From Cellulomonas sp. URHD0024 (GTDB lineage Bacteria > Actinomycetota > Actinomycetes > Actinomycetales > Cellulomonadaceae): 64,000 nucleotides of DNA. How positions within the stretch are numbered: position 1 is the stretch's first letter; every line of letters starts with the position of its first letter. The DNA lies in contig NZ_KE384505.1 of assembly GCF_000426185.1 (NCBI RefSeq), positions 667,985-731,984 on the forward strand, given 5' to 3'. The translations under genes and the position numbers were made by a program. The notes under the pieces were generated by a model, which searched no databases, was not told the origin of the DNA, and saw nothing but the letters and a program-made list of their open reading frames with translations. Positions 1-7,859 of this stretch are shown piece by piece.

Positions 1-65
1 CGGGGACGGTACCGGCGCGCGGTGACCTGCTGCGCCGGGGACGGTACCGGCGCGCGGTGACCTGC
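1..65. repeat. Two direct copies of a 30-bp GC-rich repeat
   Basis: Positions 1-30 and 36-65 are identical over 30 bases, each beginning CGGGGACGGTACC and ending GGTGACCTGC, separated by 5 bases (period 35). The copies lie at the window edge, so the array may continue upstream. No gene is visible in positions 1-133; this is the region downstream of the HNH gene on the minus strand. Confidence 0.85.
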
Positions 66-133
66 GCCGCGGGCCGCAGGGGCGCCCGGACTAGGCCTCA
101 CCGGTCGGGCGCCGCTCCCGCCCCCGTCGCGTC

Positions 134-1909
134 TCATGCACGGCCTGAGGTGGCCGACTCTCGGTCACCCCAGTCCACCGATGGCCCCTCCGGCCTGTTG
201 ATCGTGCTGCCCGTGGGGTCGCGGAAGACGTAGCGCATCGGTCGGCCGCGGACTCCGGGTGTGCTCGGCGCAATGCCCCTCCCCGCGCGCTGTTCTCGCG
301 ACACCCAGCCAGGTGGTTGCGCGAGGCGCTGGACGGTGAGGTGGAGCTGATGGATGAGTCGGTGGTGGTGTGGGCAGACCAGTGCAGCGTTGGTCAGGGA
401 CGTGGGTCCGTGGTGCGCGTCCCACCAGCGCAGGTGGTGCATCTCGCAGCGCGATGCCGCCGTGGTGCAGCCGTTCCAGATGCACTGCTGGTCGCGTGCG
501 ATGGCGGCTCGTCGTTGCGCGGGCGTGAAGAGTCGTTTCGATCGTCCGACGTCCAGGGGCAGTCCCTCGGCTGACATGACGATGCGGGTGATGTCGCCGT
601 CGCACAGGGCCCGGGCGAGCTCGGACATCGGCACGGGTGTGCCGTCCTCCAACGTTGCGGGGGGCACTTGACGCCAAGGGGCGACGCTGGACCAGGGCGG
701 TGCGACCAGAGGCGCGACCCGGGGATCGGCGTCGAGCATGTGCTGATGGCGGAGCAGCTCGACGAAGGTCTCGGCCGGGACGAGAAGCGAGAGGTGCGCT
801 CGGGCCGCCGTGCCGGGGGGCCGACCGGATGGATCATCACCGGCCAGGGCGGGACCCGCATCGCCGTCCGCGATGGTCGTTGATCGGCGGGCGCTCCCCA
901 CGCCCAGGTCCGCTCCCACGTCCGCGCCCGTACCCGCGGCGCGTATGCCCATGTCCGCGCCCGTACCCGCGCCGCCTATGCCCATGTCCGCGCCCGTACC
1001 CGCGGCGCGTATGCCCATGTCCGCGCCCGTACCCGCGCCGCCTATGCCCACGTCCGCGCCCGTACCCGCGCTGCCCGCGCCGACTCCCACGCCCATGCCG
1101 ACCGCTGTGACTGACGGGCCCGTGCGGGGCGCGGAGGTCGTGCCGGCACAGGTGCGTTCGGCGAGCAAGGTCAGGGCGTCCGCGGAGGCTTGGCTCGCGG
1201 TGCGGTGGTCGTCGGCGTGCTGGTCCATCAGGTCCAGGGCGGTGCGCAGCGACTGGGCGGCGGTGGTGTCGAGGCGGCCTTTGATGAAGACGCCGTGGGG
1301 TTGGGTGGACAGGGTCAGGAAGCGTTCGCGGCGTTGTGCCTCGAATGCCACCTCCAGGGCAGCCGGATCTTGGGAGGCGACGTACTGGGCCAGGGACTTG
1401 GCGAAGTCCGGTGCGCTCAGGGATTGGGCGAGCTGCACCACCCGGTCCTGGGCGCCGGGAGCGCGTAGGGCGGCAGCAACTTCCGGGGCGGCGGTCGCCG
1501 CGACGCGGGCCAGAGTGTCCAGGTGACCGAGGGGCACGAGCCCGTCGCGTACGCCGGCGGCGACCGATGGCATGGAGACCAGGGCGTCGGCTTGGCGAAC
1601 CTGGCGGGTGGCTTCGTGCGTACCGGTGCGGGTGGTTCGTCCCAGGGCGTTCTCGAAGGAGCGGTCCCCGGGTTGTTCGAGGTCCCCGGAGTCGCGTACC
1701 GCGACCAGCAGGTGCGCCCGCGCCTCGGCGAGCGCGGCCTCCGCACTTCGCACGCATACCAACGCCGCCGACCGCCGCGAGGCGCTCCAACTGGCGCAGG
1801 TGCGGGCGTCACGGGCGAGGGCGGCCGCGGCGTCGCGAACCTGCGCGGCGACGTCGACCGCCAATCCCGCAACCACGCCGACGATCGGGTCGGCTTCCAC
1901 ATCGAACAT
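134..1909 (-). CDS. DUF222 domain HNH endonuclease (13E12-repeat family)
   Basis: A 591-residue protein of the actinobacterial DUF222/HNH family, which is often multicopy and mobile-like. The N-terminal part is the Ala/Arg-rich helical DUF222 region. The C-terminus carries a zinc-and-metal HNH module with paired Cys (CIWNGC), then MHHLRWW and CPHHHRLIH. I chose the ATG at 1909 (MFDVEADP) because the open frame upstream of it (to 2257) is low-complexity Arg/Pro/Gly sequence that looks non-coding. Between DUF222 and HNH lies a Gly/Thr/Ala-rich linker made of 11-residue repeats (GTGADMGIRAA and GTGADMGIGGA), encoded by the DNA array at 921-1075. The substrate and biological role are unknown. The gene stands alone, divergent from the NAD operon. 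Confidence 0.85.
   Translation of the reverse strand: MFDVEADPIVGVVAGLAVDVAAQVRDAAAALARDARTCASWSASRRSAALVCVRSAEAALAEARAHLLVAVRDSGDLEQPGDRSFENALGRTTRTGTHEATRQVRQADALVSMPSVAAGVRDGLVPLGHLDTLARVAATAAPEVAAALRAPGAQDRVVQLAQSLSAPDFAKSLAQYVASQDPAALEVAFEAQRRERFLTLSTQPHGVFIKGRLDTTAAQSLRTALDLMDQHADDHRTASQASADALTLLAERTCAGTTSAPRTGPSVTAVGMGVGVGAGSAGTGADVGIGGAGTGADMGIRAAGTGADMGIGGAGTGADMGIRAAGTGADVGADLGVGSARRSTTIADGDAGPALAGDDPSGRPPGTAARAHLSLLVPAETFVELLRHQHMLDADPRVAPLVAPPWSSVAPWRQVPPATLEDGTPVPMSELARALCDGDITRIVMSAEGLPLDVGRSKRLFTPAQRRAAIARDQQCIWNGCTTAASRCEMHHLRWWDAHHGPTSLTNAALVCPHHHRLIHQLHLTVQRLAQPPGWVSREQRAGRGIAPSTPGVRGRPMRYVFRDPTGSTINRPEGPSVDWGDRESATSGRA
921..1075. repeat. In-frame 33-bp tandem repeat alternating two variants
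   Basis: Copies begin at 921, 954, 987, 1020 and 1053 (the last is partial). Odd copies contain GCGGCGCGTATG and even copies GCGCCGCCTATG, so the array has a 66-bp higher-order period. The length is a multiple of three, so copy-number changes keep the HNH gene in frame and only lengthen or shorten the linker. Confidence 0.9.
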
Positions 1910-2060
1910 ACGTTCGATACTAGGCCGAATCGCCGCTGCGGTCAACGACGAAAACGTGGCCTGACCTGGACAAACGTGGACGTCGAGCCGTCCACAGCCC
2001 CGCGCGGGGCGCGCGCCTGTGGACCAATCGGCCCGGGCGCCGCTTCCGCTGCGACGGCCC

Positions 2061-2110
2061 GGCCCGGCGCGACCCGGCGCGACCCGGCGCGACCCGGCGC
2101 GACCCGGACG
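2061..2110. repeat. Decamer tandem repeat GACCCGGCGC
   Basis: About five head-to-tail copies of a 10-bp unit (GGCCCGGCGC, then GACCCGGCGC three times, then a diverged copy), with further degenerate copies to about 2150. It lies in the 416-bp divergent gap between the HNH gene and pncB. Apart from this repeat and the regulatory sites from 2243 on, I see nothing in that gap. Confidence 0.8.
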
Positions 2111-2242
2111 GCCCGGCGCGACTCGGACTGCCCGGCGCCGCCCAGATCGCCCGGCACCCACGAGACTGCGGGCGGGATCCGGCCCGCCAGGCGCGAGCCC
2201 CGACCGCGTGCAGCGAGCTGGCCCGTGACGCAGGGCGATGAC

Positions 2243-2258
2243 TGTGACCCGCATCACA
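2243..2258. promoter_or_regulatory. CRP/GlxR-type operator upstream of pncB
   Basis: The 16-mer TGTGACCCGCATCACA matches the cAMP-receptor-protein family pattern TGTGA-N6-TCACA with both half-sites perfect. Its centre is about 75 bp upstream of the predicted pncB transcription start, a position compatible with activation. The assignment to a CRP/GlxR protein is inferred from family knowledge. Confidence 0.7.
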
Positions 2259-2264
2259 GGCGCA

Positions 2265-2285
2265 TTAGGGTCAACGTGACTCTAA
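2265..2285. promoter_or_regulatory. Candidate NrtR operator 1
   Basis: A near-perfect inverted repeat with arms TTAGGGTCA and TGACTCTAA around ACG. The GTCA/TGAC core resembles the palindromes described for NrtR regulators, and an NrtR gene lies in the operon. It ends five bases before the predicted -35 element. Confidence 0.6.
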
Positions 2286-2289
2286 ATCG

Positions 2290-2318
2290 CTGACAGGGCT
2301 GCGTCCGGCGTGCATTAT
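2290..2318 (+). promoter_or_regulatory. Predicted promoter of the NAD operon
   Basis: CTGACA (2290-2295), a 17-bp spacer, then CATTAT (2313-2318). Transcription would start near 2325, immediately at the ATG at 2326. No Shine-Dalgarno sequence is visible close upstream of either candidate ATG, which supports a leaderless mRNA. Confidence 0.5.
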
Positions 2319-2335
2319 GGTCAACATGACCTTTA
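2315..2335. promoter_or_regulatory. Candidate NrtR operator 2, over the start codon
   Basis: Contains the perfect arms GGTCA and TGACC around ACA. It repeats operator 1 (GCATTAGGGTCAACGTGAC versus GCATTATGGTCAACATGAC, 17 of 19 identical) exactly 50 bp downstream. It covers the -10 element, the predicted start point and the pncB start codon, as expected of a repressor site. Confidence 0.55.
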
Positions 2336-3672
2336 CCGGAGCCGGAAGCACCGCACTGCTGACCGACCACTACGAGCTCACGATGCTGCGCGCCGCGCTC
2401 GCGGACGGCACGGCCCACCACCACGCGGTCTTCGAGGCGTTCGCTCGCCGGCTGCCCGAGGGTCGCCGCTACGGCGTGGTCGCCGGGCTGGGACGGGTGG
2501 TCGAGGCGATCCAGAACTTCCGCTTCACGACGGCACAGGTCGAATGGCTCCGCGAGCAGAGGATCGTCGACGACGTCACGGCCGACTACCTGACCAGCTA
2601 CCGGTTCACCGGCCAGGTCGACGCCTACCGCGAGGGCGAGATCTACTTCCCGAACAGCCCGGTCCTGACCGTCACCGGCACGTTCGCCGAGTGCGTCGTC
2701 CTGGAGACCGTCGTCCTGTCGATCCTGAACCACGACTCGGCTATCGCCTCGGCCGCGGCCCGGATGGTCAGCGCGGCGAACGGCCGGACGCTGATGGAGA
2801 TGGGCTCGCGGCGCACCGACGAGCGCGCCGCCGTAGCCGCGGCCCGGGCCGCCTACATCGTCGGCTTCGACGCGACCTCGAACCTCGAGGCCGGCTTCAC
2901 CTACGGGGTCCCGACCCGCGGCACCGCGGCTCACGCGTTCACGCTCGCGCACACCGACGAGCAGGCCGCGTTCGTCTCGCAGGTCGCCTCGCTCGGAACG
3001 GGCACCACGCTCCTCGTCGACACGTTCGACACCACGGAGGGCCTGCACCACGCGGTCGCCGCCGCCGGGACCGGTCTCGGGGCCGTCCGCATCGACTCGG
3101 GCGACCTCGCCGTGGAGGCCTGGAAGGCGCGTGCGCTTCTCGACGAGCTGGGCGCGACCGCCACCAAGATCGCCGTGACCAGCGACCTCGACGAGCTCAC
3201 GATCGCGGCCCTGCGTGACGCCCCGATCGACACCTACGGAGCGGGCACCAAGCTCGTCGGCGGATCGGGTCACCCGACCGCGGGCATGGTCTACAAGCTC
3301 GTCGCGATCGCGGACCAGCCCGGTGCCGACGCGCCCATGCGTCCGGTGGCCAAGAAGGCCGCCGGCAAGGGCAGCGCCGGCGGCCGCAAGGTCGCCTACC
3401 GCGGCCTCGACCACGCGGGCTTCGCGACGAAGGAGACCGTCGTCGTCCGTCACCTGCCCGGAGCGCCGGAGGCGGTCCTGGGGCGGGTGCTGCAGGTCGC
3501 CGTCATCCGTGACGGGGAGGTGGTCCACCACCCGACGCTCGCCGAGATCCGCGCGCATCATCGCGGCGCCAAGGCGGAGCTTCTCGAGCTCGACCTGGAC
3601 CTCGCACCCGGCACACCACGCCTCGCGGCGGATCCCACAGCCCTCGCCAACCTGATCGGAGCGCAAGCATGA
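2326..3672 (+). CDS. pncB: Nicotinate phosphoribosyltransferase
   Basis: Converts nicotinate and PRPP to nicotinate mononucleotide in the Preiss-Handler branch of NAD salvage, in the cytosol. The N-terminus (LLTDHYELTMLRAAL), central IDSGDL and downstream GAGTKLVGG segments are typical of the family. At 448 residues the length is normal. I chose the ATG at 2326 because a promoter is positioned to give a leaderless transcript starting there; the alternative ATG at 2317 would add three residues. The stop overlaps the pncA ATG (ATGA), so the two are translationally coupled. Regulation is likely by NrtR and a CRP-type protein (sites at 2243-2335). Confidence 0.95.
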   Translation: MTFTGAGSTALLTDHYELTMLRAALADGTAHHHAVFEAFARRLPEGRRYGVVAGLGRVVEAIQNFRFTTAQVEWLREQRIVDDVTADYLTSYRFTGQVDAYREGEIYFPNSPVLTVTGTFAECVVLETVVLSILNHDSAIASAAARMVSAANGRTLMEMGSRRTDERAAVAAARAAYIVGFDATSNLEAGFTYGVPTRGTAAHAFTLAHTDEQAAFVSQVASLGTGTTLLVDTFDTTEGLHHAVAAAGTGLGAVRIDSGDLAVEAWKARALLDELGATATKIAVTSDLDELTIAALRDAPIDTYGAGTKLVGGSGHPTAGMVYKLVAIADQPGADAPMRPVAKKAAGKGSAGGRKVAYRGLDHAGFATKETVVVRHLPGAPEAVLGRVLQVAVIRDGEVVHHPTLAEIRAHHRGAKAELLELDLDLAPGTPRLAADPTALANLIGAQA

Positions 3673-4343
3673 GCACCCAGGGAGCACGACGCGCACTGAT
3701 CGTCGTCGACGTCCAGAACGACTTCTGCGAGGGGGGCGCCCTCGCAGTCGTCGGGGGAGCGGCCGTCGCGTCGGCCATCACGGACTACATCGCCGACACG
3801 ACAGCCGGCACCACAGCCGGCACGACAGCCGGCACCACAGCCGGCACCACAGCCGACGCAGCCGCCGACGGCTACGGCGTCGTCGTCGCGACGCGTGACT
3901 GGCACGCACCCCTGCCGGACACGAACGACGGCCACTTCGCCGCCGACGGGAAGCCGGACTACGTCACCACGTGGCCCGTCCACTGCGTCGCGGGCACGGA
4001 GGGCGCCGAGTACCACCCGGACCTGCACCTGCCCGCCGGCACCGTCCACGTGGTCAAGGGTGAGTCGCGGCAGGACTACTCGGGGTTCTCCGGCCGGATC
4101 AGCGACGGCGCAGACGAGGACGGCCTCGCGGCCGCGCTCACCGCGCGCGGGGTCACCGAGGTCGACGTCGTCGGCCTCGCGACGGACCACTGCGTGAAGG
4201 CGACAGCGCTCGACGCGAGTGCGGCCGGCTTCCGTGTCCGCGTGCTCACGGACCTCACCGCAGCGGTCGCGGCTCCGACGGCGGTCGCCGCGTTGACCGA
4301 CCTGGCGCGGGCGGGCGTCACCCTCGACCGGGCCGGCCGATGA
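3669..4343 (+). CDS. pncA: Nicotinamidase (isochorismatase fold)
   Basis: Hydrolyses nicotinamide to nicotinate, the substrate of PncB. The catalytic triad is visible: Asp14 (VVDVQNDF), Lys130 (HVVKGES) and Cys175 (TDHCVKATA). Metal ligands Asp77 and His79 (RDWH), His89 and His105 are in place. Residues 44-63 form an unusual TAGT-repeat insertion between the first helix and the strand VVVATRDWH, encoded by a 12-bp tandem array; the protein is otherwise of ordinary size (224 residues). The start overlaps the pncB stop and the stop overlaps the next ORF (ATGA both times). Confidence 0.93.
   Translation: MSTQGARRALIVVDVQNDFCEGGALAVVGGAAVASAITDYIADTTAGTTAGTTAGTTAGTTADAAADGYGVVVATRDWHAPLPDTNDGHFAADGKPDYVTTWPVHCVAGTEGAEYHPDLHLPAGTVHVVKGESRQDYSGFSGRISDGADEDGLAAALTARGVTEVDVVGLATDHCVKATALDASAAGFRVRVLTDLTAAVAAPTAVAALTDLARAGVTLDRAGR
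3798..3857. repeat. Five tandem 12-bp repeats inside pncA
   Basis: Units ACGACAGCCGGC and ACCACAGCCGGC in tandem; the last unit ends in GAC instead of GGC. They encode TTAGTTAGTTAGT-type residues 44-63 of the nicotinamidase. Changes in copy number would keep the frame. Confidence 0.9.
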
Positions 4344-4534
4344 ACGTCCTCGAGCAGGACGGCATCCGCGACGGCGAGGCGATCCGGCCCCAGATGACCG
4401 GCTGGTTCGTCGAGGCGCTCGAGCGCACCGGACGCCCGTTCGTGCTGGTGGGCGGCACACGCGAGGAACGGGTCGCCGCGGCGACCGCGGAGGTCGACCG
4501 CCTGCTCGCGGGCGGTTGGGAGGCGCTGCGATGA
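4340..4534 (+). pseudogene. C-terminal remnant of a NadR-like ribosylnicotinamide kinase (AAA/P-loop family)
   Basis: A 64-codon ORF sits between pncA and nrtR with ATGA overlaps at both ends. It reads QDGIRDGEAIR, then GWFVEALERTGRPFVLVGG and EERVAAATAEVDRLL. This resembles the end of NadR-type kinase domains (a DG-R motif followed by a terminal helix and strand pair), but the first roughly 110 residues, including the P-loop, are missing. Such a kinase would fit an NAD salvage operon. I read it as an internal deletion that left the tail in frame. It may still be translated, which would keep the coupling chain to nrtR intact. The family assignment is from memory of NadR sequences; an unrelated small protein is possible. 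Confidence 0.45.
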
Positions 4535-5325
4535 GGGGCCCTGCGATGAAGAGCCCTGCCGGCTACGACGCTCGCGACTACCCGCCGTTCGCGGTGACCG
4601 TCGACCTCGCGATCTTCACGGTGCGCGACGGCGGCCTGAAGGTCCTGCTGATCGAGCGTGCCGACGACCCGCACCGCGGGGCGTGGGCGCTGCCCGGCGG
4701 GTTCGTCGAGATCGCCGAGGACATCGAGACCGCCGCGTGGCGGGAGCTGCACGAGGAGACGGGGATCGCCCGGTTCGACGGTCACCTCGAACAGCTCGCC
4801 ACCTACGGCGCGCCCGGGCGTGACCCGCGCATGCGCGTCGTCTCGGTCGCGCACGTCGCGTTCGCGCCGAACCTGCCGGACCCGCAGGCGGGTTCCGACG
4901 CCCGCAACGCCCGGTGGTGGGACGTCGACGACCTCGACCTGCCGGGGATCGGGGAGCCGGTCGAAGGGGCACCCGCGCTCGCGTTCGACCACGCGGACAT
5001 TCTCGCCGCGGCGGTCGACCGGGTCGCGGCGAAGATCGAGTACACGCCGCTGGCGACGGCGTTCTGCCCGCCGCAGTTCACGATCGGCGAGCTGCGCCAC
5101 GTGTACGAGACGGTCTGGGGCACCCGCCTGGACCCGTCGAACTTCCGTCGCCAGGTGGTCGGGACGCTCGGGTTCGTGCGCCCCACCGAGCAGCCTGCGC
5201 GCCGCCAGCGCGGCCACAGCGGACGGCCCGCCGCGCTGTTCGAGGCCGACCCCACCAGCCCGCGCACCCTGACGCCGCCGATCATGCGACCGGCGGACGC
5301 CCGCGCCCTCAAGGAGCTCTCATGA
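4531..5325 (+). CDS. nrtR: NrtR: Nudix-domain transcriptional regulator of NAD metabolism
   Basis: 264 residues. An N-terminal Nudix fold has a complete Nudix box at residues 57-79 (G-x5-E-x7-REL-HEETGI). A C-terminal winged-helix region (about 160-235, FTIGELRHVYETVWG then NFRRQVVGTLGFV) is typical of NrtR. The family represses NAD biosynthesis and salvage genes and responds to ADP-ribose. Many members have a degenerate catalytic box, but here it matches the consensus, so hydrolase activity may be retained. I chose the ATG at 4531, which overlaps the preceding stop; a TTG at 4516 and an ATG at 4546 are alternatives. The likely targets are the palindromes at 2265 and 2315. Confidence 0.88.
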   Translation: MRGPAMKSPAGYDARDYPPFAVTVDLAIFTVRDGGLKVLLIERADDPHRGAWALPGGFVEIAEDIETAAWRELHEETGIARFDGHLEQLATYGAPGRDPRMRVVSVAHVAFAPNLPDPQAGSDARNARWWDVDDLDLPGIGEPVEGAPALAFDHADILAAAVDRVAAKIEYTPLATAFCPPQFTIGELRHVYETVWGTRLDPSNFRRQVVGTLGFVRPTEQPARRQRGHSGRPAALFEADPTSPRTLTPPIMRPADARALKELS

Positions 5326-7163
5326 CCACCCTGCGCGTCCTGCTGGCGCAGCTGCCCGTCCGGGTCGGCGACATCGCCGGCAATGCCGACGCCGTCCGCG
5401 CCGCGATGGCCGACGGTTCGCGCCTCGCCGCGGACGTCGTGCTGACCCCGGAGATGGCGGTGACCGGCTACCCGTGCGAGGACCTGCTCGCCGAGCCCGC
5501 GTTCGTGGCCGCCGCCCAGGAGGCCGTGCGGGATCTCGCGTCCGACGCCGGCGGGACGGTCGCCGTCGTCGGGTCGCCGTGGAACGTCCTGCAGCTGCCG
5601 ACGGCCGGCGGTGCGCGTGCGGGTGTGTGGGAGGTCGACGCCGCGCGCCGCACCCTGCGCAACGCGGCGATGGTCCTGCACCGGGGCGCGGTGGTCGCCG
5701 CCCACGCCAAGAGCCTGCTGCCCACCTACTCCGTGTTCGACGACGCCCGGCACTTCGGAGCGGGCGTCCGCGGGCAGTCGCTGTACCGGGTCCGAACGCC
5801 CGATGGTCCGGTCGTGTTCGCGATCCTGGTCTGCGAGGACGTCTGGGACGCGTCGCTGGTGCAGGAGGTCGCCGATGCCGGGGCGCAGGTCGTCCTCGTC
5901 GGCAATGCCTCGCCCTATCACGTGGGCAAGCCTGCCCTCCGGCTCGCGCAGGTGTCTGCTGCCGCTGCCGCGGCCGGTGTGCCGATCGCCTACGTGAACC
6001 TCACGGGCGGGCAGGACGAGCTGGTGTTCGACGGCGGGTCGCTGGTCGTCGACGCGGCCGGGTCGCTCGTGGCCCGGGCGGCCGCGTTCGAGGCTGCGTC
6101 GCTCGTCGTCGACATCGAGGTCGCGCCCACGCGGCCGGCGTCCGTGGACGTCGTCGACCTGGGCGCGACGCACCCGACCCGGCCCACCCTGCGCCCGGCG
6201 TTCGTCGCGGAACCGCTGCAGGCGGAGGAGGAGGTCTACACGGCCGTCGTCACGGGCTTCGGCGACTACTGCCGCCGCGTCGGCCTGCCGCGGGTGGTCC
6301 TCGGCCTCTCCGGAGGCATCGACTCGGCGCTCGCGGCCGTCATCGCGGTCGACGCGCTCGGCCCGGACGCCGTCTGGGGCATCGGGATGCCGGGCCCGTA
6401 CAGCTCGGGCGGCTCGGTGGACGACGCCCGCGCGCTCGCGGCGAACCTCGGCATCCGTTTCGACGTCGTCCCGATCAAGGACGCGTACGAGGAGCGGCAC
6501 GACGTCCTCGCCGGGCTCGTCGGAGCCGCGCCGAACCCCGTGGCCTGGGAGAACCTGCAGGCGCGGCTGCGCGGGACCACCCTCATGACCGTGGCCAACG
6601 CGACGAACGCCCTGGTGTGCACGACGGGGAACCGCTCGGAGTCGGCGGTCGGCTACTTCACGCTGTTCGGCGACTCGGTCGGGACGGCCCCCAATGCGCT
6701 GGGCGACCTGCTCAAGACGACGATCACCCTCCCCGACGGCACGCTGCTGCCGGGTGTCTACGGCCTGTCGCGCTGGCGCAACGACCGCGCGGTGCTGGAC
6801 GGCGAGGTGCCGCCGATCCCCGAGGCGACCCTGACCAAGCCCGCGTCAGCCGAGCTCGCCCCCGACCAGCAGGACAGCGACTCCCTCCCGCCGTACGAGG
6901 TGCTCGACCCGCTGCTCGCGGCGTTCCTCGAGGAGCACCTCGACGCACCGGCCCTGGCCGCGCGGCTCGTCGACCTGGGCTGGAGCGCGTCCGATGCCGC
7001 GGCGACCGTCGACCGCGTGGTGGGGCTCGTCGACCGCAGCGAGTTCAAGCGTCGTCAGGTCCCGCTGCGCATCAAGGTGTCGCGGCTCGCGTTCGGTCGC
7101 GACCGCCGAATGCCGGTAGCGAACCACTGGTCCCACGCGACGGCGGTCGGAGCGCTCGTCTGA
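5322..7163 (+). CDS. nadE: Glutamine-dependent NAD+ synthetase
   Basis: Performs the last step of NAD synthesis, amidating nicotinate adenine dinucleotide. The N-terminal nitrilase-like glutaminase domain has Glu44 (TPEMAVTGYPCEDLL), Lys130 (HAKSLLPTYSVFDD) and Cys171 (LVCEDVWD). The C-terminal synthetase has the PP-loop SGGIDS at 330-335 and GNRSE further on. At 613 residues it fits the two-domain class. The ATG overlaps the nrtR stop (ATGA), ending a five-ORF coupled chain. Confidence 0.95.
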   Translation: MTTLRVLLAQLPVRVGDIAGNADAVRAAMADGSRLAADVVLTPEMAVTGYPCEDLLAEPAFVAAAQEAVRDLASDAGGTVAVVGSPWNVLQLPTAGGARAGVWEVDAARRTLRNAAMVLHRGAVVAAHAKSLLPTYSVFDDARHFGAGVRGQSLYRVRTPDGPVVFAILVCEDVWDASLVQEVADAGAQVVLVGNASPYHVGKPALRLAQVSAAAAAAGVPIAYVNLTGGQDELVFDGGSLVVDAAGSLVARAAAFEAASLVVDIEVAPTRPASVDVVDLGATHPTRPTLRPAFVAEPLQAEEEVYTAVVTGFGDYCRRVGLPRVVLGLSGGIDSALAAVIAVDALGPDAVWGIGMPGPYSSGGSVDDARALAANLGIRFDVVPIKDAYEERHDVLAGLVGAAPNPVAWENLQARLRGTTLMTVANATNALVCTTGNRSESAVGYFTLFGDSVGTAPNALGDLLKTTITLPDGTLLPGVYGLSRWRNDRAVLDGEVPPIPEATLTKPASAELAPDQQDSDSLPPYEVLDPLLAAFLEEHLDAPALAARLVDLGWSASDAAATVDRVVGLVDRSEFKRRQVPLRIKVSRLAFGRDRRMPVANHWSHATAVGALV

Positions 7164-7190
7164 CGGGACGAGAGCCGCCATGATCGAGGT

Positions 7191-7859
7191 ATGCGGACCA
7201 GCCTGAGCGACCACACCGAGCGCACCACCGAGCCGGGAGCCTTCGCGCTGCAGAACGAGCGCATGCTCAAGGTCCAGCTCTCCGGCACCGAGGGGCACTT
7301 CCTGGCGAAGCAGGGCTCGATGGTCGCCTACCAGGGCGACGTCGACTTCGCCCACCAGGGCAGCGGCGGCATGGGCCGCATGCTCAAGAAGACGTTCACG
7401 GGCGAGGGGATGTCGCTGATGAAGGTCTCCGGCAGCGGGGACGTGTTCCTCGCGCAGGAGGCCGACGAGATCTTCCTGGTCCACCTCGAGGGGGAGTCGG
7501 TCACGGTCAACGGGGAGAACGTGCTCGCGTTCGAGGCGTCGCTCTCCTGGGACATCAAGCGCGTCGAGGGTGCGTCCAGCTTGTCCGGTGGCCTGTTCAA
7601 CACCACGTTCAGCGGCACGGGCGCGCTCGCCGTCACCACCTACGGCACGCCTGTCGTGCTGCAGGTCGACCAGCCGACGTTCGTCGACATGCAGGCGGCG
7701 GTCCTCTGGTCGACGTCGCTGACGTCGTCGGTCCGGAAGACCGCGAAGGCGTCGGCCATGATCGGGCGCGGCTCGGGGGAGGCCTACCAGCTCGGGTTCT
7801 CCGGCCAGGGCATGGTCGTCGTGCAGGCGTCCGAGGGGCACATCCGCCCGAACACGTGA
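7191..7859 (+). CDS. AIM24 (DUF124) family protein
   Basis: 222 residues, beta-rich, no signal peptide or membrane segment. Typical AIM24 motifs are seen: an early QNERMLKVQL strand, LAKQGSMVAYQGDV, GEGMSLMKVSGSGDVFLAQ and a late SGQGMVVVQASEG. The bacterial function is not established; the fold is a double-stranded beta-helix. It follows nadE after 27 bp and may be co-transcribed, but I see no functional link to NAD metabolism. Confidence 0.85.
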   Translation: MRTSLSDHTERTTEPGAFALQNERMLKVQLSGTEGHFLAKQGSMVAYQGDVDFAHQGSGGMGRMLKKTFTGEGMSLMKVSGSGDVFLAQEADEIFLVHLEGESVTVNGENVLAFEASLSWDIKRVEGASSLSGGLFNTTFSGTGALAVTTYGTPVVLQVDQPTFVDMQAAVLWSTSLTSSVRKTAKASAMIGRGSGEAYQLGFSGQGMVVVQASEGHIRPNT

